From Coriobacteriales bacterium (GTDB lineage Bacteria > Actinomycetota > Coriobacteriia > Coriobacteriales > UBA8131), in the NCBI GenBank assembly GCA_031286245.1, contig JAITUO010000153.1, forward strand, positions 1-8,192: a stretch of DNA of 8,192 nucleotides. The letters are read 5' to 3'. Below are positions 5,917-8,192 of this stretch, piece after piece. Under the pieces are notes generated by a model, which was not told the DNA's origin, ran no database searches, and saw only the letters and a program-made list of their open reading frames with translations. Each line of letters begins with the position of its first letter. The first letter of the stretch is position 1. Both the position numbers and the translations under genes were made by a program.

Positions 5917-6963
5917 CTATTCAACTGCAAGATCGATTAAACCATTGATAACTGAACTGAAATCTAGACCGACAGCCTTCATCATAGTTGGGTAGCGGCT
6001 ATGGGTAGTTAGTCCAGGCACTGTGTTTACCTCATTAAAGATGATCCCACCATCTGAGGAAACAAAAAAATCAATTCGAGCAAAACCGCTGCATCTTAAC
6101 AACTTGTATATCTTTTGAGCTGCTTCTTTGATAGCCCGAGTGGTCCTCGGTGAAACACGGGCTGGTACGTGTATTCTTGAAGTTGCGAGACTGTACTTCT
6201 CCTCATAATCAAAGAATCCATTAGCGAGTTCTATTTCGTCGAGATCACCAACGATTAGGTCATCGTTTCCCAGAATCGAGCATCCCACCTCAAATCCTTC
6301 GATAGCCTCTTCCAGCACAATACTCGGGTCATAGTTAAACGCGAGTTCTACAGCGTCCTTTAGCTCTTTCGCAGAGGTAACCATTGAGATTCCAATAGAG
6401 GAACCCATTTTCGTAGGTTTAACAAAGAGCGGATAATCTATGACTTGAGCAGCCAGGCAGATATCGGCAAATGACCGATGGTCAGTAAAAAGACGAGACT
6501 TTGGAACACTGATACCTATGCTCGCAACCAGTCTATGAGCAACATCTTTATCAACGCAAAGCGTCGAGGATAGTGAGCCACAGCCTACTACTGGGATCTC
6601 TGCCAATTCAAACAATCCTTGGATAGTTCCGTCTTCGCCTGGTGAGCCATGCATGACAGGAAAAGCAGCAGCTAGCCCGATGAACTCCTCTCCGTTCTTA
6701 CCTGTTTCGATCAAACCTTTCTGCTTCGTTGCGAAAGAGAGCCTTATTTCAGTGCAGTATTCATCTTGCTGCCAAGTATCTGACACTATAAAAACCGGGT
6801 CCCCGCGAAAAAGGAGCCATTCTCCTTGTTGGCTAATTCCAATAAGTACCGGTTCGTATTTATGCGTATCAATATGAGTTATTACGGCGTATGCGGATTG
6901 TAGCGATATCGGATGTTCTGGAGACGTTCCTCCAAACAGGATAGCAACTTTTTTCTTAGACAT
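5917..6963 (-). CDS. vanG: VanG-type D-alanine--D-serine ligase
   Basis: This 348-residue ATP-grasp ligase is predicted to join D-Ala to D-Ser for peptidoglycan precursors in the cytoplasm. The N-terminal D-Ala site has FGGTSPEHPISLQSA (Glu16). The central domain has PLFVKP (Lys182), GSSIGIS (187-193) and LEEAIEGFEVGC (217-228). The substrate/omega-loop region reads FFDYEEKYSLATSRIHVPA (250-268). The metal site is RIDFF (from 296) and FNEVNTVPG (309-317), followed by SRYP (322-325). EKY plus SRYP, with F250 and R323, is the D-Ser ligase signature: in VanC2, Phe250 and Arg322 were shown to control D-Ser preference, and Ddl enzymes differ there. The length is normal and no motif is broken. The ATG at 6963 has only a short GAGAG five bases upstream. 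The stop codon lies inside the racemase ribosome binding site, so the two genes are one transcription unit. A plain D-Ala-D-Ala ligase is less likely given residues and neighbours. Confidence 0.93.
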   Translation of the reverse strand: MSKKKVAILFGGTSPEHPISLQSAYAVITHIDTHKYEPVLIGISQQGEWLLFRGDPVFIVSDTWQQDEYCTEIRLSFATKQKGLIETGKNGEEFIGLAAAFPVMHGSPGEDGTIQGLFELAEIPVVGCGSLSSTLCVDKDVAHRLVASIGISVPKSRLFTDHRSFADICLAAQVIDYPLFVKPTKMGSSIGISMVTSAKELKDAVELAFNYDPSIVLEEAIEGFEVGCSILGNDDLIVGDLDEIELANGFFDYEEKYSLATSRIHVPARVSPRTTRAIKEAAQKIYKLLRCSGFARIDFFVSSDGGIIFNEVNTVPGLTTHSRYPTMMKAVGLDFSSVINGLIDLAVE

Positions 6964-7017
6964 TATTCTCTCAATCTTCGCTTAATAGCATCACGAACAA
7001 GAGTAATGACTACGACT

Positions 7018-7042
7018 ATTAATTACGTTAATATCCCATTAA
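7018..7042. repeat. Phased ATTAA / TTAAT / ATTAA motif, 10-bp period
   Basis: ATTAA (7018-7022), TTAAT (7028-7032) and ATTAA (7038-7042) are separated by exactly five bases each, giving two overlapping inverted repeats on one helical face. It lies 55-80 bases upstream of the vanG start codon, which is a fitting place for an operator. It could be a VanR box, but this is unproven, and A/T-rich sequence makes chance occurrence possible. Confidence 0.4.
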
Positions 7043-7046
7043 GGCA

Positions 7047-7100
7047 TTCCTAATTATTGTCAAAACCAATGCAGGTTAAATGGTTCCTATTATCAAAACC
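7047..7100. repeat. Imperfect direct repeat TTCCTA...CAAAACC (two copies)
   Basis: Copy 1 (7047-7067) reads TTCCTAATTATTGT then CAAAACC. Copy 2 (7084-7100) reads TTCCTATTAT then CAAAACC, so it is four bases shorter in the middle. Starts are 37 bp apart. On the minus strand copy 1 contains TTGACA and copy 2 TTGATA, so the copies could be duplicated promoter or activator sites for vanGT. Confidence 0.5.
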
Positions 7101-7162
7101 TATTCAGTGGTAATATCGGAAATGCAAATCAGCAAGCATAGCTCTAATCGGAGGCAGTATAT

Positions 7163-8041
7163 ATGGATAAGCCACAGTCTATACCTACCAGATACCTGCT
7201 GTTTTTGAAGTCCACGGTTGTTGGCGGTAAGAACTACGACGTTGAGACTATGAAAAGCATCATTTGCCAGGTCAAAGCAGCAGCACCAGACCAGGAGATC
7301 ACATATGGAATTCTTGGCCTTACATCTCACCTCTCGGAAAGCGAACTGTCAACTGCTTTGCAACGTGCTATCTACAGCCATTTTGGTGATTGCCCAGAAT
7401 TCATCATCATGAAAAGTGACGAAGTTTACTCAAGCATTGCTCCGATGAACTTGTTCATGATGTGTACAGAACCAAACATCAGCGCTTTTTGCAAACTGCC
7501 TGAAGCTTACAGCTTCCGACTTTGCCGTCCGGATGAGCTGCTGGCTTGGAAACAGACGGCTGTTGAAGCACCATACATCGACTCCCTGACCGAATATTTC
7601 GAAACTGTCTATGCCAAGCGTACCGAAGAGTTCTTCCAGCGGTGCACTTTTGTTGTTGATTCTACAGACTACCCGGTGGCGACCTGCTTCATTTGGCCGG
7701 CATACCAAAAACTCAACACCTTGGCATTCCTACGTGTTTTACCAGGATACGAAGGCCTAGGTCTCGGTCGTGCTCTCCTGAGCGAATTGCTAGCTAATAC
7801 CGAATACCCAGTCTATCTGCATACTCATCCGACTTCGTACCGGGCTATCCGGCTTTACTCGCAAATGGCTTTTAAGTTTGTGGATAAACCCGTCATCGGT
7901 GATCGCGATAACAATCTATACGCCAGTCTACCTTTCTTGAAAGCAGTTCTGCCTGAACGGGATTATCAAAGCTTGGTTATCACGATTGCTCCGGACAGTT
8001 TTGTTCAAGCAGTCGACCCAGACCTGCCTGCTGAGTTTTAG
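7163..8041 (+). CDS. GNAT-family N-acetyltransferase with extra N-terminal domain
   Basis: This 292-residue protein is predicted to transfer an acetyl group from acetyl-CoA to an amine; the substrate is unknown. The GNAT fold occupies about residues 115-240: FRLCRPDELLAWKQ (start of fold), FVVDSTDYPVATCFIW, and motif A FLRVLPGYEGLGLGRALLSELL with the acetyl-CoA pyrophosphate loop E197-GLGLGRA. It ends with YLHTHPTSYRAIRLYSQMAFKFV, the usual GNAT helix-and-strand finish. Residues 1-110 have no recognised motif, and the C-terminal ~50 residues extend past the fold. The ATG at 7163 follows GGAGG (7150-7154) by eight bases. It is divergent from vanG and shares its intergenic region, so co-regulation is possible, but its sampled base composition looks closer to the left-hand gene than to vanS. 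I know of no link between this GNAT type and glycopeptide resistance. Confidence 0.88.
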   Translation: MDKPQSIPTRYLLFLKSTVVGGKNYDVETMKSIICQVKAAAPDQEITYGILGLTSHLSESELSTALQRAIYSHFGDCPEFIIMKSDEVYSSIAPMNLFMMCTEPNISAFCKLPEAYSFRLCRPDELLAWKQTAVEAPYIDSLTEYFETVYAKRTEEFFQRCTFVVDSTDYPVATCFIWPAYQKLNTLAFLRVLPGYEGLGLGRALLSELLANTEYPVYLHTHPTSYRAIRLYSQMAFKFVDKPVIGDRDNNLYASLPFLKAVLPERDYQSLVITIAPDSFVQAVDPDLPAEF

Positions 8042-8150
8042 TGATTGTTTATTAGCGTCCAAGTGCTTTCAAGCGAGGTTACTATCTATGCCCCCGATAT
8101 ACCTGGTTCAGACCTGTTAAACAGTGAATAAAACTACCAACATCAGAATT

Positions 8151-8179
8151 TTGCCGCAAAAAGGGCCCATTTGTATACT
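8151..8179 (+). promoter_or_regulatory. Candidate sigma-70 promoter reading out of the window
   Basis: TTGCCG (8151-8156, four of six) and TATACT (8174-8179, five of six) are separated by the ideal 17 bases. It lies in the 151-bp gene-free stretch after the acetyltransferase and would drive a rightward gene beyond the window. I see no clear terminator for the acetyltransferase gene in this stretch. Confidence 0.4.
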
Positions 8180-8192
8180 CGTTACAGTTTCC

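Larger units (their letters stand above)
6964..7162. promoter_or_regulatory. Divergent intergenic regulatory region between vanG and the GNAT gene
   Basis: This A/T-rich 199-bp gap must contain the vanGT promoter (leftward) and the acetyltransferase promoter (rightward). On the minus strand a perfect TTGACA lies at 7063-7058, but no good -10 sits at 16-18 bases. On the plus strand TGGTAATAT (7108-7116) is a weak extended -10, with TTATCA (7090-7095) 15 bases upstream. Ordered repeats inside the gap are listed separately. No ORF or RNA fold was recognised. Confidence 0.5.

Noticed and set aside
5901..5930. TTG start extending the racemase by ten residues
   Set aside because: The extension would translate the ribosome binding site itself (AGAGGAGG) that serves ATG 5900, and a TTG start is less usual.
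7004..7015. Minus-strand TCGTAGTCATTA as a canonical VanR box
   Set aside because: It shares only its first half with the VanR box as I remember it (TCGTANGAAATT), and the remembered consensus comes from another van type.
8124..8192. GTG-started frame open to the right edge
   Set aside because: It has only 23 codons, no ribosome binding site and no recognisable motif, and the candidate promoter at 8151-8179 lies inside it.
8082..8192. Reverse-strand frame open from the right edge for 36 codons
   Set aside because: It could be the C-terminus of a leftward gene, but the residues resemble nothing I know and the length is within chance.

Overview
This window reads as a chromosomal segment of a moderate-GC, Gram-positive-type bacterium. 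The left-hand gene has a long Ala/Glu/Asp-rich low-complexity region joined to the C-terminal part of an M28-peptidase-like fold. I associate that layout with Coriobacteriia (Actinomycetota), but this placement is an inference from memory with modest confidence. The centre of the window is a VanG-type (D-Ala-D-Ser) glycopeptide-resistance-like locus, related in protein sequence to the vanG/vanC systems of Firmicutes. No transposase, integrase, phage gene or CRISPR array is visible.

Layout. (1) Bases 1-2059, + strand: a large protein, probably cut by the left edge, whose C-terminal ~145 residues look like half of an M28 domain with the metal and catalytic positions replaced. (2) Bases 2060-2330: no gene, but two consecutive tandem arrays (a 10/12-bp motif, then a 25-bp motif) and a weak promoter candidate. 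(3) Bases 2331-2406: a complete tRNA-Ala(UGC) with encoded CCA, followed by a strong intrinsic terminator. (4) Bases 2589-4708, + strand: a VanR-type response regulator and a VanS-type histidine kinase, two bases apart. (5) Bases 4650-6963, - strand: a VanG-type D-Ala-D-Ser ligase followed by a VanT-type serine/alanine racemase. Their 3' end converges on vanS and overlaps it by 59 bp. (6) Bases 6964-7162: a divergent regulatory region with ordered repeats. (7) Bases 7163-8041, + strand: a GNAT-family acetyltransferase with an extra N-terminal domain. (8) Bases 8042-8192: no supported gene, and a candidate promoter reading out of the window.

How the genes may work together. The kinase and regulator would sense cell-wall stress or a glycopeptide. 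The racemase would make D-Ser from cytoplasmic L-Ser. The ligase would join D-Ala to D-Ser for peptidoglycan precursors ending in D-Ala-D-Ser, which bind vancomycin poorly. Two specificity-linked positions agree with D-Ser use: Asn396 of the racemase and Arg323 of the ligase. The locus differs from textbook vanG operons: the regulatory and biosynthetic pairs converge, no VanXY/VanY/VanW gene is present, the racemase has one membrane anchor instead of a multi-pass transporter-like domain, and the kinase appears to have four membrane segments. Without a D,D-dipeptidase/carboxypeptidase in the window, whether the locus confers resistance cannot be judged from here.
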